Part shown: one piece after another, positions 20,737-31,096 of the stretch
How positions within the stretch are numbered: position 1 is the stretch's first letter
Layout of the letters: each line of letters begins with the position of its first letter
Assembly: GCF_003710825.1 (NCBI RefSeq)
Contig: NZ_RHHQ01000012.1
Span: 372,001-436,000, forward strand
Length of the DNA stretch: 64,000 nt
DNA from: Brevibacillus fluminis
GTDB taxonomy: Bacteria; Bacillota; Bacilli; Brevibacillales; Brevibacillaceae
Direction of reading: 5' to 3'
Notes under the pieces: model-generated
Seen by the model: the letters and a program-made list of their open reading frames with translations, nothing else
What the model was told of the DNA's origin: nothing
Databases searched by the model: none
Position numbers and translations under genes: made by a program

Positions 20737-21735
20737 GTGAAAGTAGACTATCATGTGCATCTGGAGGAAGGGCCGTATTCGGTCAGGTGGTGGCAGCGGA
20801 CGGCGGAAGCTTTGCAGGCGTTCTCACCCATTGCGGAAGAGAAGCATACGCTCGCGTGGATGGAGCAGCTTTCGGAACGGATGGCCGCCCGCATCCGCAA
20901 AGGTGCCTACTCGCAGGAGTGGCTCGACCTGTACCGTATCCGGGCCAAGGAGCTGGGACTTACACAGGTCGGAATCGTTGACCATTTGTACCGGTTTACA
21001 GAGTTCAAGCCGTATTTCGAGCAGCATATGCATTTGGCGGACGATCAATTGGGGCGCATGCAGCGCATTTGGCTCAACCAAGTGTGCACGTCTTCTCTCG
21101 ATGATTTCGTTGCTTTCATCACCGAACAAAAAGCGATCTGGGCCGAGGATGGGCTGACACTGCGGCTTGGACTGGAAGCAGATTACTTTTTGGGCGGCGA
21201 GACGGTGCTCCGTCCGATCATCGACAAGTATCCGTGGGATCACATCATCGGTTCGATTCATTTCGTCGACGGTTGGGGCTTTGACAACCCGGAGGCGGTC
21301 GAGCGGTTTGACCAGTCCGACTTGCGCGAGCTGTATGAGAAGCTGTTTGGCATGGTGGAAAGCGCGATTCGCTCCGGTCTGTTCGATATCATCGCGCATC
21401 TGGACAATTTAAAGGTGTTCGGGCACCGGATCAGCGACGAGGAGCTCGTACCGCATTACCGACGGATCGCCCAGCTTCTGCAGGAGTATGGTATTGCCAC
21501 AGAAATCAACACAGGGCTGTATTATCGCTACCCGGTGAAAGAAATGTGCCCTGCTTACAGCTTTTTGCAGCTGCTGCAGGAGCAAGGGGTGCCGATCACC
21601 ACGTCTTCTGATTCGCATTTTCCCGATCATTTGGGCAGCTATTTGGGAGAAGCGCGGGCATTGCTGCGGCAGGCGGGGTACCGGGAGATCGCTACGTTTG
21701 AGTCGAGGGTAAGGAAGATGGTCGAGCTGGACTAA
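20737..21735 (+). CDS. PHP-domain histidinol-phosphatase-like hydrolase
   Basis: The 332-residue PHP-fold protein has metal-binding motifs in order: DYHVHLEEG near the N-terminus, GIVDHLYRF, GLEADYF, GSIHFVDGW, IIAHLDNLK, and the C-terminal SSDSHFPDHLG. This is the histidinol-phosphatase (HisJ/HisK) pattern, removing phosphate in histidine synthesis. At 332 residues it is longer than the roughly 268-residue Bacillus HisJ. Start: GTG 20737 after GAGAGGAGG. The frame continues open upstream to 20581 but without a ribosome binding site. No other his gene is nearby, so another phosphoester substrate is possible. Confidence 0.7.
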   Translation: MKVDYHVHLEEGPYSVRWWQRTAEALQAFSPIAEEKHTLAWMEQLSERMAARIRKGAYSQEWLDLYRIRAKELGLTQVGIVDHLYRFTEFKPYFEQHMHLADDQLGRMQRIWLNQVCTSSLDDFVAFITEQKAIWAEDGLTLRLGLEADYFLGGETVLRPIIDKYPWDHIIGSIHFVDGWGFDNPEAVERFDQSDLRELYEKLFGMVESAIRSGLFDIIAHLDNLKVFGHRISDEELVPHYRRIAQLLQEYGIATEINTGLYYRYPVKEMCPAYSFLQLLQEQGVPITTSSDSHFPDHLGSYLGEARALLRQAGYREIATFESRVRKMVELD

Positions 21736-21746
21736 TGTCTGGATGA

Positions 21747-21792
21747 AAAAAGGGCAGTTGAGGATGTGTGTGACGCCTCCGCTGTCCTTTTT
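21747..21792 (+). terminator. Terminator after the PHP gene
   Basis: AAAAAGGGCAG (21747-21757) pairs with CTGTCCTTTTT (21782-21792) with one mismatch. The A and T tails would let it work in both directions. Confidence 0.6.
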
Positions 21793-21808
21793 GATTTGCT
21801 CAAACCTC

Positions 21809-21824
21809 TGGCACGCTCCTTGCA
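21809..21824 (+). promoter_or_regulatory. Sigma-54 (-24/-12) promoter of the sensor kinase operon
   Basis: TGGCACGCTCCTTGCA matches the sigma-54 consensus TGGCAC-N5-TTGCA at every fixed position. It is 69 bp upstream of the kinase start. The operon encodes a sigma-54 activator, so autoregulation is likely. Confidence 0.85.
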
Positions 21825-21892
21825 ACGCAATTGTCATCGTGACGCACTCTTATGTACAATACATACAACATCATACGCGAACAGGGGGACGC

Positions 21893-23887
21893 ATGCACAT
21901 TCACAAGCGCACAATATCCGCCATCTTGCTGTTTTTCCTGCTGATTGCTTTTGCTCTGCCAGGTTCCGCAGAACGGCAAAAAGTGATTCGGATTGCGGGG
22001 GATAACAATTTTCCACCGTTTGAATATTTCGCCCAGTCGGGTGTTTACTCCGGATTTAACGTCGACATGATGAACGCCATCTCGCTTGAGACCGGCATGA
22101 ACATCGAATTCGTCCCGCTCCCCTGGGATGAAGCGCTAAAAGCGTTGCAAAACGGGGAGGTTGATGCCGTGCAAGGGATGAAATATAGCCCGGCGCGCGA
22201 TGCCATCTATGATTTTTCCGATCCGTATTTTACCAGCTCGCAAGGGATCTTTGTTCGCAAAGACAACATGTACATTTTTCAAATTGATGATCTGGACGGA
22301 CGACGGATTGCCATCCAGAAAGGAGATATCGCCAACGACCTGCTGCGCAAGCACCATAACGCACAGTTTGTAACCACCAGCAGTCAGGAGGAGGCGGTGC
22401 AGCTTTTGCTTGCGGGGAAAGTGGATGCGTTCGTCGGCAACAGAATCACGGGGCAATACTTTATTCAGAAAACGAATCAGCAGGACCAGATCAAAATTGT
22501 TGGAGAACCGATCAACCCGACTGACTACGGTGTTGCTGTAATGCCACGCAATCATGCGTTGCTTAAAGATATCAACAAGGCGATTTTGCGGCTAAAGCAA
22601 AACGGCACCTATGACAAAATTGAACGGAAATGGTTTGGCGAGTACATCATGCCAAACGCTCCTAATCTGTATGCGATTATGAAGGTGCTCCAGATTGTGC
22701 TGATCGTTGTGGGGACGATCGTGGTCATCGTGCTCTGGTGGAACCGTGTGCTGAAGCGGGAAGTGAAGCGGCGGACCGTTCAGATCGGTGCGATCAATCA
22801 ACAGCTGAAGGAAAAGATGGAGCAGCTTGAGGAGAATGTCCAATTCCAGCAGCAGCTCTTGGATAGCACGTACAGCTTTTATGTAACGTTAGACAAGGGG
22901 GAGACGGTATCGCGGATGAATCGGAAAGCAGCGCGTTATCTCGGAGGAGCCAGCTCGCTTGTTGGATTGCCGATGCATGAAACGCTTCTTTCGTCAATTA
23001 TCCCGCGAGAAGAGGTGGTTGCGGCGCTGACGCGAGGTGAAGCAACACTGCAAAAAGAAACAGTATGGAACAAGCCAGTAATGGATGACGGAGTGCAGCG
23101 AACGCTTCGCTACAACATTTTCCCGATTGTGAGCCCTGCGCAGGAAATTACCGGAGCGATCATCAACTTCATGGATGTCACCGAGCAAGTCGAGCTTGAG
23201 AAAAAAATGGAGCAGGAGGAAAGACTCCGCTCGCTCGGTCAGTTGATTTTGGGAATTGCCCATGAAATCCGCAATCCGCTGACTTCCATTTTGACCTATA
23301 CCGAGCTGTTGCCCACCAAGTTTGACAATCCCAAATTCCGGGCATTCTTTTCAGAGCAGGTGCCAGGCGAAATCAAGCGATTGAACGGGCTGGTCAGCGA
23401 TCTGCTCGATTACGCGCGGCCAAAACAGCCGCATCCGGTTTCGTTTGCGGCAGGAGAGCTGATTGAAGCGGTGCTTGGTTTGTGCCAGCAAAACATAAAG
23501 GAGCGGGGTGTCGACGTCCACGTACAGATGGAGGCGGGGCTGATGCTGTACACGGATTTCAATCAGACCAAGCAGGTGGCGATCAATATCATCTTAAACG
23601 GCGTCGAGGCAATGCAGCCGGGAGGACAGCTGACGATTCAAGGTACGAGAGACGGTACACTCGCAAAGCTATTGATCACAGATACCGGCGAGGGAATCGC
23701 CCCTGACGATCGATACCGAGTATTTGAACCGTTTTATACGACCAAGCCGCATGGAGTGGGGCTTGGTCTGCCCACCACCTATCATCTCGTAAAGGAAAAC
23801 GGAGGCACGATCGACATCGAGAGCAAGCAGGGCAGCGGAACCAGTGTGATCATCCGCTTGCCCATGCCGCAGGAAGGGAGTGAATGA
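21893..23887 (+). CDS. Sensor histidine kinase with extracytoplasmic SBP_bac_3 domain
   Basis: The 664-residue kinase has an N-terminal signal/anchor (about 7-24), a family-3 amino-acid-binding domain outside the membrane (about 30-255), one membrane helix (about 262-282), a coiled-coil and PAS-like segment (about 295-430), HisKA with phospho-acceptor His457 in AHEIRNPLTS, and HATPase_c (DTGEGI, GVGLGLPTT). The sensor part resembles polar amino-acid binding proteins, so it probably detects the amino acid imported by the ABC system downstream. ATG 21893 follows AGGGGG; the longer frame has no ribosome binding site. It overlaps the regulator by ATGA. Confidence 0.85.
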   Translation: MHIHKRTISAILLFFLLIAFALPGSAERQKVIRIAGDNNFPPFEYFAQSGVYSGFNVDMMNAISLETGMNIEFVPLPWDEALKALQNGEVDAVQGMKYSPARDAIYDFSDPYFTSSQGIFVRKDNMYIFQIDDLDGRRIAIQKGDIANDLLRKHHNAQFVTTSSQEEAVQLLLAGKVDAFVGNRITGQYFIQKTNQQDQIKIVGEPINPTDYGVAVMPRNHALLKDINKAILRLKQNGTYDKIERKWFGEYIMPNAPNLYAIMKVLQIVLIVVGTIVVIVLWWNRVLKREVKRRTVQIGAINQQLKEKMEQLEENVQFQQQLLDSTYSFYVTLDKGETVSRMNRKAARYLGGASSLVGLPMHETLLSSIIPREEVVAALTRGEATLQKETVWNKPVMDDGVQRTLRYNIFPIVSPAQEITGAIINFMDVTEQVELEKKMEQEERLRSLGQLILGIAHEIRNPLTSILTYTELLPTKFDNPKFRAFFSEQVPGEIKRLNGLVSDLLDYARPKQPHPVSFAAGELIEAVLGLCQQNIKERGVDVHVQMEAGLMLYTDFNQTKQVAINIILNGVEAMQPGGQLTIQGTRDGTLAKLLITDTGEGIAPDDRYRVFEPFYTTKPHGVGLGLPTTYHLVKENGGTIDIESKQGSGTSVIIRLPMPQEGSE

Positions 23888-25263
23888 GCATGTACAATGT
23901 GATGATAATCGATGATGAGCCGGCGATTTGCCAGTCGCTCACGTTTGCGCTAGAGGACCGTTACCATGTCTATTCCTTTACCGAGCCGGCTGATGCTCTG
24001 GCACTGTTTGGACGAACCGAGGTGGCACTCGTGCTGTTGGATTTGAAGATCGGGCAGCACGACGGCAATGATGTGCTCAAAGAGATCAAGCGCCTTTCGC
24101 CTGAAACGGTGATCATCATGATGACCGCGTTTGGCAGCATTTCGTCGTCGGTGGAAGCGATGAAAAACGGGGCGTTTACGTATTTGACCAAGCCGCTCCT
24201 GCAAGACGAGCTTGCCGTGCAGTTGTCCAGGGCCGAAGAGTTTTATCATCTGCAATCACGTGTCCATTGGCTGTCGCAGGAATTGGACAAGCGCTCTGAT
24301 CATTATGGCTTGATCGGAAACAGTCAGGCGATGCAGCGGATCTTTTCGCTGATTGAAAAGGTCAAGGACATCGATTCGAGCGTGCTGATTCATGGTGAGA
24401 GCGGGACGGGCAAGGAAGTGGTTGCACGCGCCATACACCAGCAGGGCAAGCGGCACAAAAAACGATTCCAGGCGGTCAATTGCGCCGCCATCCCTGACAA
24501 TTTGCTGGAGTCGGAGCTTTTCGGCTACGAAAAAGGAGCGTTTACCGGTGCGATGCAAAGCAAGCCGGGGCAGTTTGTGCTGGCGGATGGTGGGACAATT
24601 TTTCTCGATGAAATCGGTGAGATGGACATCAGCCTGCAAAGCAAGCTGCTACGGGTCATCCAGGAACGCTGCGTGACCCCGCTTGGCGGTATTGAAGAAA
24701 AGGCGATCGATGTGCGGATCATCGCTGCGACCAACCGTGATTTGTGGCGGGAAGTGAAGGGAGGGCGGTTCCGAGAGGATTTGTATTATCGGCTGAACGT
24801 GATTCCGGTGCAGCTGCCGCCGCTGCGTGAGCGCAAGGGAGATATTCCGCAGCTGGTGCAATATTTTGTGGACAAGATAAGCGAGCGGATGGGTAAGCCG
24901 ATTGACGGCATCTCACAGGAGGCGCTGCAGGTGCTGGAGGGATATGCTTTCCCCGGCAACGTCCGGGAGCTGCAAAACATCGTGGAGCGGGCGATTGCGC
25001 TGACCGGATCGTCGCTGATTCAGAAACGGGATTTGCCAGAGGAACTGCAAAATGTGATACAGGAGCAGCCGATCGTGTCGAGACAGAAGCTGATTCCCGT
25101 CTACGTCGGCGAAACGATGGAGGAAATCGAGAAGCGGGCGATTTTGCACACACTGTCCCAACAGGAGGGAAACAGGCGCAAAACGGCGCACATGCTAGGC
25201 ATCGGGGAGCGCACACTGCGCGACAAGCTGAAAAAATATCACGAAGAGGAGCAGCAGAACTAG
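23884..25263 (+). CDS. NtrC-type sigma-54-dependent response regulator
   Basis: The 459-residue activator has a receiver domain (1-120, phospho-acceptor Asp53), an AAA+ domain (about 140-370) with Walker A GESGTGKE and the sigma-54 contact loop GAFTGA at residues 218-223, and a Fis-type DNA-binding helix-turn-helix at the end (RRKTAHMLGIGERTLRDKL). It is activated by the kinase encoded just upstream. Its likely targets are the -24/-12 promoters at 21809 and 25364. A U-tailed hairpin follows about 30 bp after the stop. Confidence 0.9.
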   Translation: MSMYNVMIIDDEPAICQSLTFALEDRYHVYSFTEPADALALFGRTEVALVLLDLKIGQHDGNDVLKEIKRLSPETVIIMMTAFGSISSSVEAMKNGAFTYLTKPLLQDELAVQLSRAEEFYHLQSRVHWLSQELDKRSDHYGLIGNSQAMQRIFSLIEKVKDIDSSVLIHGESGTGKEVVARAIHQQGKRHKKRFQAVNCAAIPDNLLESELFGYEKGAFTGAMQSKPGQFVLADGGTIFLDEIGEMDISLQSKLLRVIQERCVTPLGGIEEKAIDVRIIAATNRDLWREVKGGRFREDLYYRLNVIPVQLPPLRERKGDIPQLVQYFVDKISERMGKPIDGISQEALQVLEGYAFPGNVRELQNIVERAIALTGSSLIQKRDLPEELQNVIQEQPIVSRQKLIPVYVGETMEEIEKRAILHTLSQQEGNRRKTAHMLGIGERTLRDKLKKYHEEEQQN

Positions 25264-25275
25264 CTGTTTCAGGTG

Positions 25276-25355
25276 GGCGGCAATTTTCGCAGGGCGGCAG
25301 AAATTGCCGCCTCTTTTTTGCGCCTGTAAAGGCGAAAACGGCCATTTTTGCCGCC
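25276..25355 (+). promoter_or_regulatory. Three GGCGGCA half-sites, candidate activator binding region
   Basis: GGCGGCAATTTT at 25276, GGCGGCAGAAAT at 25293 and an inverted copy (ATTTTTGCCGCC) ending at 25355 lie just upstream of the -24/-12 promoter, where an NtrC-type activator would bind. The middle copy also belongs to a terminator palindrome. Confidence 0.4.
25293..25319 (+). terminator. Terminator after the response regulator
   Basis: GGCGGCA pairs with TGCCGCC around a short loop (25293-25311), followed by TCTTTTTTG. Confidence 0.75.
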
Positions 25356-25363
25356 TGTACGGT

Positions 25364-25379
25364 TGGCACGCTTTTTGAA
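25364..25379 (+). promoter_or_regulatory. Sigma-54 promoter of the amino-acid ABC-hutG operon
   Basis: TGGCACGCTTTTTGAA fits TGGCAC-N5-TTGCA except for A in place of the -12 C. The spacing is correct, and it lies 51 bp upstream of the binding-protein start. Confidence 0.7.
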
Positions 25380-25430
25380 AGTATGTAATTTTCGAAAACA
25401 AAAATAAATTCAAAATAGGGGGCAGTGTTA

Positions 25431-26282
25431 ATGAAAATATTCCAAAAAGGATTGCTCAGTGTATGTAGCTTGTTGATGACAGGTATTCTCGTCGCAGGCT
25501 GCGGTTCCCAACCGGCGGCACAGCCACAGCCCGAGGCAAGCGCAACAGCCAAGCAGGAAGCGCCGGCGACAGCTGCACCTACCGATGAAGTATTGAAAAA
25601 AATCAAAGATACAAAGACATTGGTCGTGGGGACGGACGCAACATTCCAGCCCTTTGAATTCAAAAATTCAAACAATGAATTCGATGGCTTCGATATCGAC
25701 CTGATTCACGCTGTGGCCAAAGAGCTTGGTGCTGACAAGGTGGAATTTGTTGACACTGAATTCAAAGGGTTGATTCCCGGCCTGCAAGGCAAAAAGTTCG
25801 ACATGATCGCCTCGGCGATGTATATCACCGACGAGCGCAAAAAGACGATCGATTTCTCCGATCCGTATTTCCCAGGCGGACTGTCGATTATGGTGAAGAA
25901 AGATAACAACGCGATTGCCGGTGTTGACGATTTGAAGGGCAAAAAGGTAGCGGTTCAGATCGGCACCAAGTCCGCAAAGTTCTTGAAGGAAAAATACCCG
26001 GACGTACAGCTGGTGGAAGTGGAGAAAAACGTAGAGATGTTCCTCGAGCTGGATAGCGGCCGCGTCGATGCTGTTGTGACTGGACTGCCGGCAGCCAAAG
26101 TGTACGCGAAGCAAAATGACAAGGTGAAGATATTGGACAAAACGTTGACGCAAGAAGAGTACGGCTACGGGATTCGCAAGGAGAATGCTGGTCTGATTGA
26201 AGCAGTCAACGAAGCGCTGAAAAAAGTGAACGCAAACGGTCAGTACAAAGATACCGTGCTGAAATGGTTTGGCAACGACTAA
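25431..26282 (+). CDS. Polar amino-acid ABC transporter binding lipoprotein
   Basis: The 283-residue family-3 binding protein has a lipobox VAGC near residue 24, a Pro/Ala/Gln-rich linker and a mature domain (about 55-283) with the hallmark GTDATFQPFEFKN and GFDIDLIHAVAKELG motifs. It would bind a polar amino acid outside the membrane. ATG 25431 follows TAGGGGG. It is the first gene of a sigma-54-controlled unit (ABC transporter plus HutG-type hydrolase). The ligand is unknown; histidine or N-formimino-glutamate fit the context. Confidence 0.82.
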   Translation: MKIFQKGLLSVCSLLMTGILVAGCGSQPAAQPQPEASATAKQEAPATAAPTDEVLKKIKDTKTLVVGTDATFQPFEFKNSNNEFDGFDIDLIHAVAKELGADKVEFVDTEFKGLIPGLQGKKFDMIASAMYITDERKKTIDFSDPYFPGGLSIMVKKDNNAIAGVDDLKGKKVAVQIGTKSAKFLKEKYPDVQLVEVEKNVEMFLELDSGRVDAVVTGLPAAKVYAKQNDKVKILDKTLTQEEYGYGIRKENAGLIEAVNEALKKVNANGQYKDTVLKWFGND

Positions 26283-26397
26283 GCGTATCATCGATGAAAT
26301 AGACAGGTAAATGGATTGTTCAGATCGGGGCTTGCACATGGGTCTTTGCGGGCCCCGACGGCAATCGTTTGGATGTAAGAGAAGGAGGTAATGAGAG

Positions 26398-27072
26398 ATG
26401 GGGCTGGATTTTTCCGTCATTTTTGAAGACAACAACCTGATCGCCCTGCTGCAAGGTCTCTGGGTGACAGTCTCCATGACGTTTATGGCACTCGTGCTCA
26501 GCGCTGGTTTGGGTCTGCTGATCGGACTTGGCCGTATGTCGAATAAAAAGTGGCTGTCGATGCTGTGCTCCTGGTATTTGGCTTGGTTCCGAGGCACGCC
26601 ACTGTTGGTTCAACTGATGATTCTATATTACGGGCTGGCGATTGGTATGCAGATCGATCTGAGCGCGGCGACAGCCGGGGTGCTCGGGCTTGGTATGTAC
26701 AGCGCGGCCTATGTCTCGGAAATCGTACGGGGTGCGATCCAATCAATTGACAGAGGCCAGATGGAAGCAGGCCGTTCGCTTGGCATGAGTCACTGGCAGA
26801 CGATGCAAAAAGTCATTTTGCCTCAAGCGGTGCGCCGCATGCTGCCGCCGCTGTGCAACGAGTTTATCGCACTGACGAAAAACTCGTCGTTGCTCTCGGT
26901 CATCACCGTGTCCGAGGTGATGCGCGCGGGCAACCTGATCGTCTCCAACAACTTCCGTTACTTTGAAATCTATATCGCGATCGCAATTCTCTACTTTGTA
27001 GTCAACTACTCCATTTCGGTCGGCATCGGACGTCTTGAAAAGAAATTGAACGTGGAGGGGGCGCGCGCATGA
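26398..27072 (+). CDS. Polar amino-acid ABC transporter permease
   Basis: The 224-residue HisM/GlnP-type permease has five hydrophobic segments and the EAA loop [22 protein letters not shown], where the ATPase docks. GGAGG lies 10 nt before the ATG. It overlaps the ATPase gene by ATGA. A single permease suggests a homodimeric channel. Confidence 0.88.
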   Translation: MGLDFSVIFEDNNLIALLQGLWVTVSMTFMALVLSAGLGLLIGLGRMSNKKWLSMLCSWYLAWFRGTPLLVQLMILYYGLAIGMQIDLSAATAGVLGLGMYSAAYVSEIVRGAIQSIDRGQMEAGRSLGMSHWQTMQKVILPQAVRRMLPPLCNEFIALTKNSSLLSVITVSEVMRAGNLIVSNNFRYFEIYIAIAILYFVVNYSISVGIGRLEKKLNVEGARA

Positions 27073-27830
27073 TCCAGGTAAAACACATCCACAAGTTTTA
27101 TGGCAAGCATCACGTGCTCAAGGATGTCAGCCTCCAGGTGAGCAAAGGGGAAGTGGTCGTCATCATTGGCCCCAGCGGATCGGGAAAAAGCACCTTGCTG
27201 CGATGCATGAACTATCTCGAACAAATTCAAGATGGCGCAATTGAAATCGAGGGCAAGCCGATTGGGCTGATCGAACGCAACGGCGAGAAAGTGGAAATGC
27301 CGCAGAAGCAGCTGGACCAGATTCGCTCCGAGGTGGGCATGGTTTTCCAAAACTTCAATCTGTTCCCGCATCTTTCCGTACTCGATAACATCTTGATGGC
27401 ACCGATGACGGTCAAACGGACGAAGCGCTCGGACGTGGAACCGCTGGCAAAGGAGTTGCTTGTCAAAGTCGGTCTTGCTGAAAAGGCGCATATGTACCCG
27501 GATCATTTGTCAGGCGGTCAAAAGCAGCGCGTGGCGATTGCACGGGCATTGGCGATGCAGCCGAAGGTCATGCTGTTTGACGAGCCGACCTCCGCACTTG
27601 ATCCAGAGCTGGTGGGCGAGGTGCTAGCGGTCATGAAGCAGCTGGCTGCAGAAGGCATGACGATGGTGGTCGTGACGCACGAGATGGGCTTTGCCAAAGA
27701 GGTAGCCGATCGCGTCGTGGTGATGGATGCAGGCTCGCTTATCGAGGAAGGAGCGCCGGCCAAAATTTTTACCGCGCCGGAGCAGCAGCGTACACAGGCG
27801 TTTTTAAGTAAAGTATTATCTCACGATTGA
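27069..27830 (+). CDS. Polar amino-acid ABC transporter ATPase
   Basis: The 253-residue GlnQ/HisP-type ATPase has Walker [10 protein letters not shown], the Q-loop [10 protein letters not shown], the ABC signature LSGGQKQR, Walker [13 protein letters not shown] and the switch His in VVVTHEMGF. It powers the permease encoded immediately upstream. It is complete and of normal length. Confidence 0.92.
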   Translation: MIQVKHIHKFYGKHHVLKDVSLQVSKGEVVVIIGPSGSGKSTLLRCMNYLEQIQDGAIEIEGKPIGLIERNGEKVEMPQKQLDQIRSEVGMVFQNFNLFPHLSVLDNILMAPMTVKRTKRSDVEPLAKELLVKVGLAEKAHMYPDHLSGGQKQRVAIARALAMQPKVMLFDEPTSALDPELVGEVLAVMKQLAAEGMTMVVVTHEMGFAKEVADRVVVMDAGSLIEEGAPAKIFTAPEQQRTQAFLSKVLSHD

Positions 27831-27849
27831 TTAGGAAGGAGTCTGACCC

Positions 27850-28818
27850 ATGTTCCAGCATATTACCCAACCGCCATTCCGCTTATCAACAGGAAAATCA
27901 GACCCGTATGTCACCCGCTTGTCCGAGTGGATCGAGCAAACGGTTGATCCTACCAAACACTATGATTTTGCCATTCTCGGCGTGCCGCTGTCCAAAAGCT
28001 CGATCAGCTTTTCCGGGGCGCACGCGCATCCGCAGCAATTCCGCCAGCTGTTAAGCTCGTTTACGACCTACAATATGGATGAGGACATTGAGCTTTCCAC
28101 GCTTCGCGCTGTCGATCTGGGCGATGTGGCGATGCATGTGACCGATATTTTACGTTGCCATGACAACATCGAAGGTGCGCTTCGTGCAGTTACGGCAGGG
28201 GTTACCGGCATGCCGGTCATCATCGGCGGCGACCACTCCATTACGTTTCCAGCGATCAAAGGAATCCGGCGAATAAGTGGCAAGCGCATCGGTCTGATTC
28301 AGTTTGACGCCCATCTGGACGTACGTGATACAGCGTACGGCGGTCCGTCCAACGGGACTCCGATGCGGAATTTGATCGAGTCGGAGACGGTGCGCGGCAG
28401 TGACATTATTACCATCGGGCTGCGCAGCTTCGCCAACTCGCGCGAATATCGTCTGTACGCCGAAGAGCGGGGCATGACGCTAATTACCGCAAATCAGGTG
28501 CGTAAGCGCGGAATCGAGGCGGTGGTCGAGCAGGCGATCCGAACGCTCGAAGAGAAATGCGATGCCATCTATGTCACATTCGATGTCGATGTCATGGATC
28601 AATCCATTGTGCCGGGCGTGCCTGCAATCGGGCCGGCAGGGCTTTCTTCCACCGAGCTGTTCACCGCGGCGTTTGCCATCGGTCAATCGCCAAAGCTAAT
28701 CGGCATGGACATGGTTTGCGTCGATCCGACCCGCGATGTGCGCGACATCACCTCACGCGCAGCACTTCATCTTTTCTTGCATGTGGCATCGGGCGTAGCG
28801 AAACGAAAACAAGGATAG
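27850..28818 (+). CDS. hutG: Formimidoylglutamase-like ureohydrolase (arginase superfamily)
   Basis: The 322-residue manganese hydrolase has the superfamily metal motifs GGDHS, FDAHLD and FDVDVMD. Several stretches look like HutG more than agmatinase: GVPLSKSSISFSGAHAHP, DLGDVAMHVTDI, GGPSNGTPMRNL and the end RDITSRAA. HutG splits N-formimino-glutamate into glutamate and formamide in histidine breakdown. No hutHUI genes are visible here. It sits 19 bp after the transporter ATPase, which suggests that imported substrate is hydrolysed at once. Agmatinase or another amidinohydrolase is the alternative. Confidence 0.68.
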   Translation: MFQHITQPPFRLSTGKSDPYVTRLSEWIEQTVDPTKHYDFAILGVPLSKSSISFSGAHAHPQQFRQLLSSFTTYNMDEDIELSTLRAVDLGDVAMHVTDILRCHDNIEGALRAVTAGVTGMPVIIGGDHSITFPAIKGIRRISGKRIGLIQFDAHLDVRDTAYGGPSNGTPMRNLIESETVRGSDIITIGLRSFANSREYRLYAEERGMTLITANQVRKRGIEAVVEQAIRTLEEKCDAIYVTFDVDVMDQSIVPGVPAIGPAGLSSTELFTAAFAIGQSPKLIGMDMVCVDPTRDVRDITSRAALHLFLHVASGVAKRKQG

Positions 28819-28832
28819 AACGATCAGGAAAG

Positions 28833-28871
28833 GACGTGCAGACACGGGACGGCCGTGGGCGCGTCTTTTTT
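28833..28871 (+). terminator. Terminator of the ABC-hutG operon
   Basis: GACGTGC (28833-28839) pairs with GCGCGTC (28859-28865) with one wobble, with an inner CACGG/CCGTG stem, followed by TTTTTT. Confidence 0.75.
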
Positions 28872-28967
28872 AACACTTTGTAACTGTTTCCCCTTACAAT
28901 AGTAGAAAGCAGTCGAGAGCATACAATCATCAGAACGATTTCGTGAAGAGATGAGGAGAGATGACCG

Positions 28968-30311
<1,344 letters not shown>

Positions 30312-30324
30312 AGCAAAAACGATG

Positions 30325-30367
30325 GACGCCAAGCTCGGTGTTAGCTCGCCGGGCTTGGCGTCTTTTT
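30325..30367 (+). terminator. Terminator of accC
   Basis: GACGCCAAGC (30325-30334) pairs perfectly with GCTTGGCGTC (30353-30362), followed by TTTTT. Confidence 0.92.
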
Positions 30368-30460
30368 GTTTCGTGCAACTCTATCATTCTTGTAAAAATC
30401 TATGAAATAGGGCGTCTTACATATTGACCTTTTTGCTACTTTTTGCTTCGAGAGAAACAG

Positions 30461-30489
30461 TTGACATTCACAATATATTGATATAGATT
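30461..30489 (+). promoter_or_regulatory. nrd promoter
   Basis: TTGACA (30461-30466), 17-nt spacer, TAGATT (30484-30489). The first NrdR box fills the spacer. Confidence 0.65.
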
Positions 30490-30511
30490 TAGTTGAGTCA
30501 ACTACATATAG
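30471..30511. promoter_or_regulatory. Tandem NrdR boxes
   Basis: CAATATATTG (30471-30480) matches the NrdR core CwAtATaTwG fully. CTACATATAG (30502-30511) matches with one change. Their centres are 31 bp apart, the three-helical-turn spacing typical of NrdR box pairs. The ATP/dATP sensor NrdR would block the promoter when dATP is high. The 225-nt stretch from here to nrdI has no gene. It holds a perfect TCGATC/GATCGA hairpin (30647-30664). Confidence 0.78.
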
Positions 30512-30736
30512 TTAGATTTGTTCGAATTTCCACTTGACAAGAATCTAGCGTTCGGGGGCGTTTTCTACCCCTTGCTACTGCTGGGTTTGCGGCTTTTAGA
30601 GTGGTAGTAATACATACATAATGTGAGAGCGAGTCACTCCCAGATCTCGATCTTTTCCGATCGAAAGTAGGGGAGGCGTTTATTTTTTTGCTCGCTTTCG
30701 ATGTCCACTGGTAGTAGAGAAAGGAGACCGGTATTC

Positions 30737-31096
30737 ATGCTGGTTGCGTACGATTCCAAGACCGGGAATGTAAAGCGGTTCATCCGCAAGCTAGGGCTTC
30801 CAGCCGTCCAAATCGACGAGGAGCTAAAGCTTGAGGAGCCGTTCGTTCTCGTTACATACACGACTGGCTTTGGCCAGCCCCCAGAAAAAGTGATGTCGTT
30901 CCTCGAACACAACCATAGCAATATGGTCGGCGTGTCCGCGAGTGGCAACCGCAATTGGGGTGACTGCTTCGCGAAGAGTGCGGATTACATCTCCGAGAAG
31001 TACGGAGTACCGGTTTTGACCAAATTCGAATTGGCGGGAACGCTTTCGGATGTGGAACGATTTAAGAGAGAGGTGAGCGAAGTTGCTTCATATTGA
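30737..31096 (+). CDS. nrdI: Flavodoxin-like protein NrdI
   Basis: This 119-residue FMN protein has the NrdI opening LVAYDSKTGNVKRF (phosphate loop), the YTTGFGQPP and SASGNRNWGD flavin loops and normal length. NrdI supplies the oxidant that builds the manganese-tyrosyl radical cofactor of NrdF. AAAGGAG precedes ATG 30737; the frame to 30701 has no site of its own. It is first in an nrdI-nrdE-nrdF operon and overlaps nrdE by 14 bp. Confidence 0.9.
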   Translation: MLVAYDSKTGNVKRFIRKLGLPAVQIDEELKLEEPFVLVTYTTGFGQPPEKVMSFLEHNHSNMVGVSASGNRNWGDCFAKSADYISEKYGVPVLTKFELAGTLSDVERFKREVSEVASY

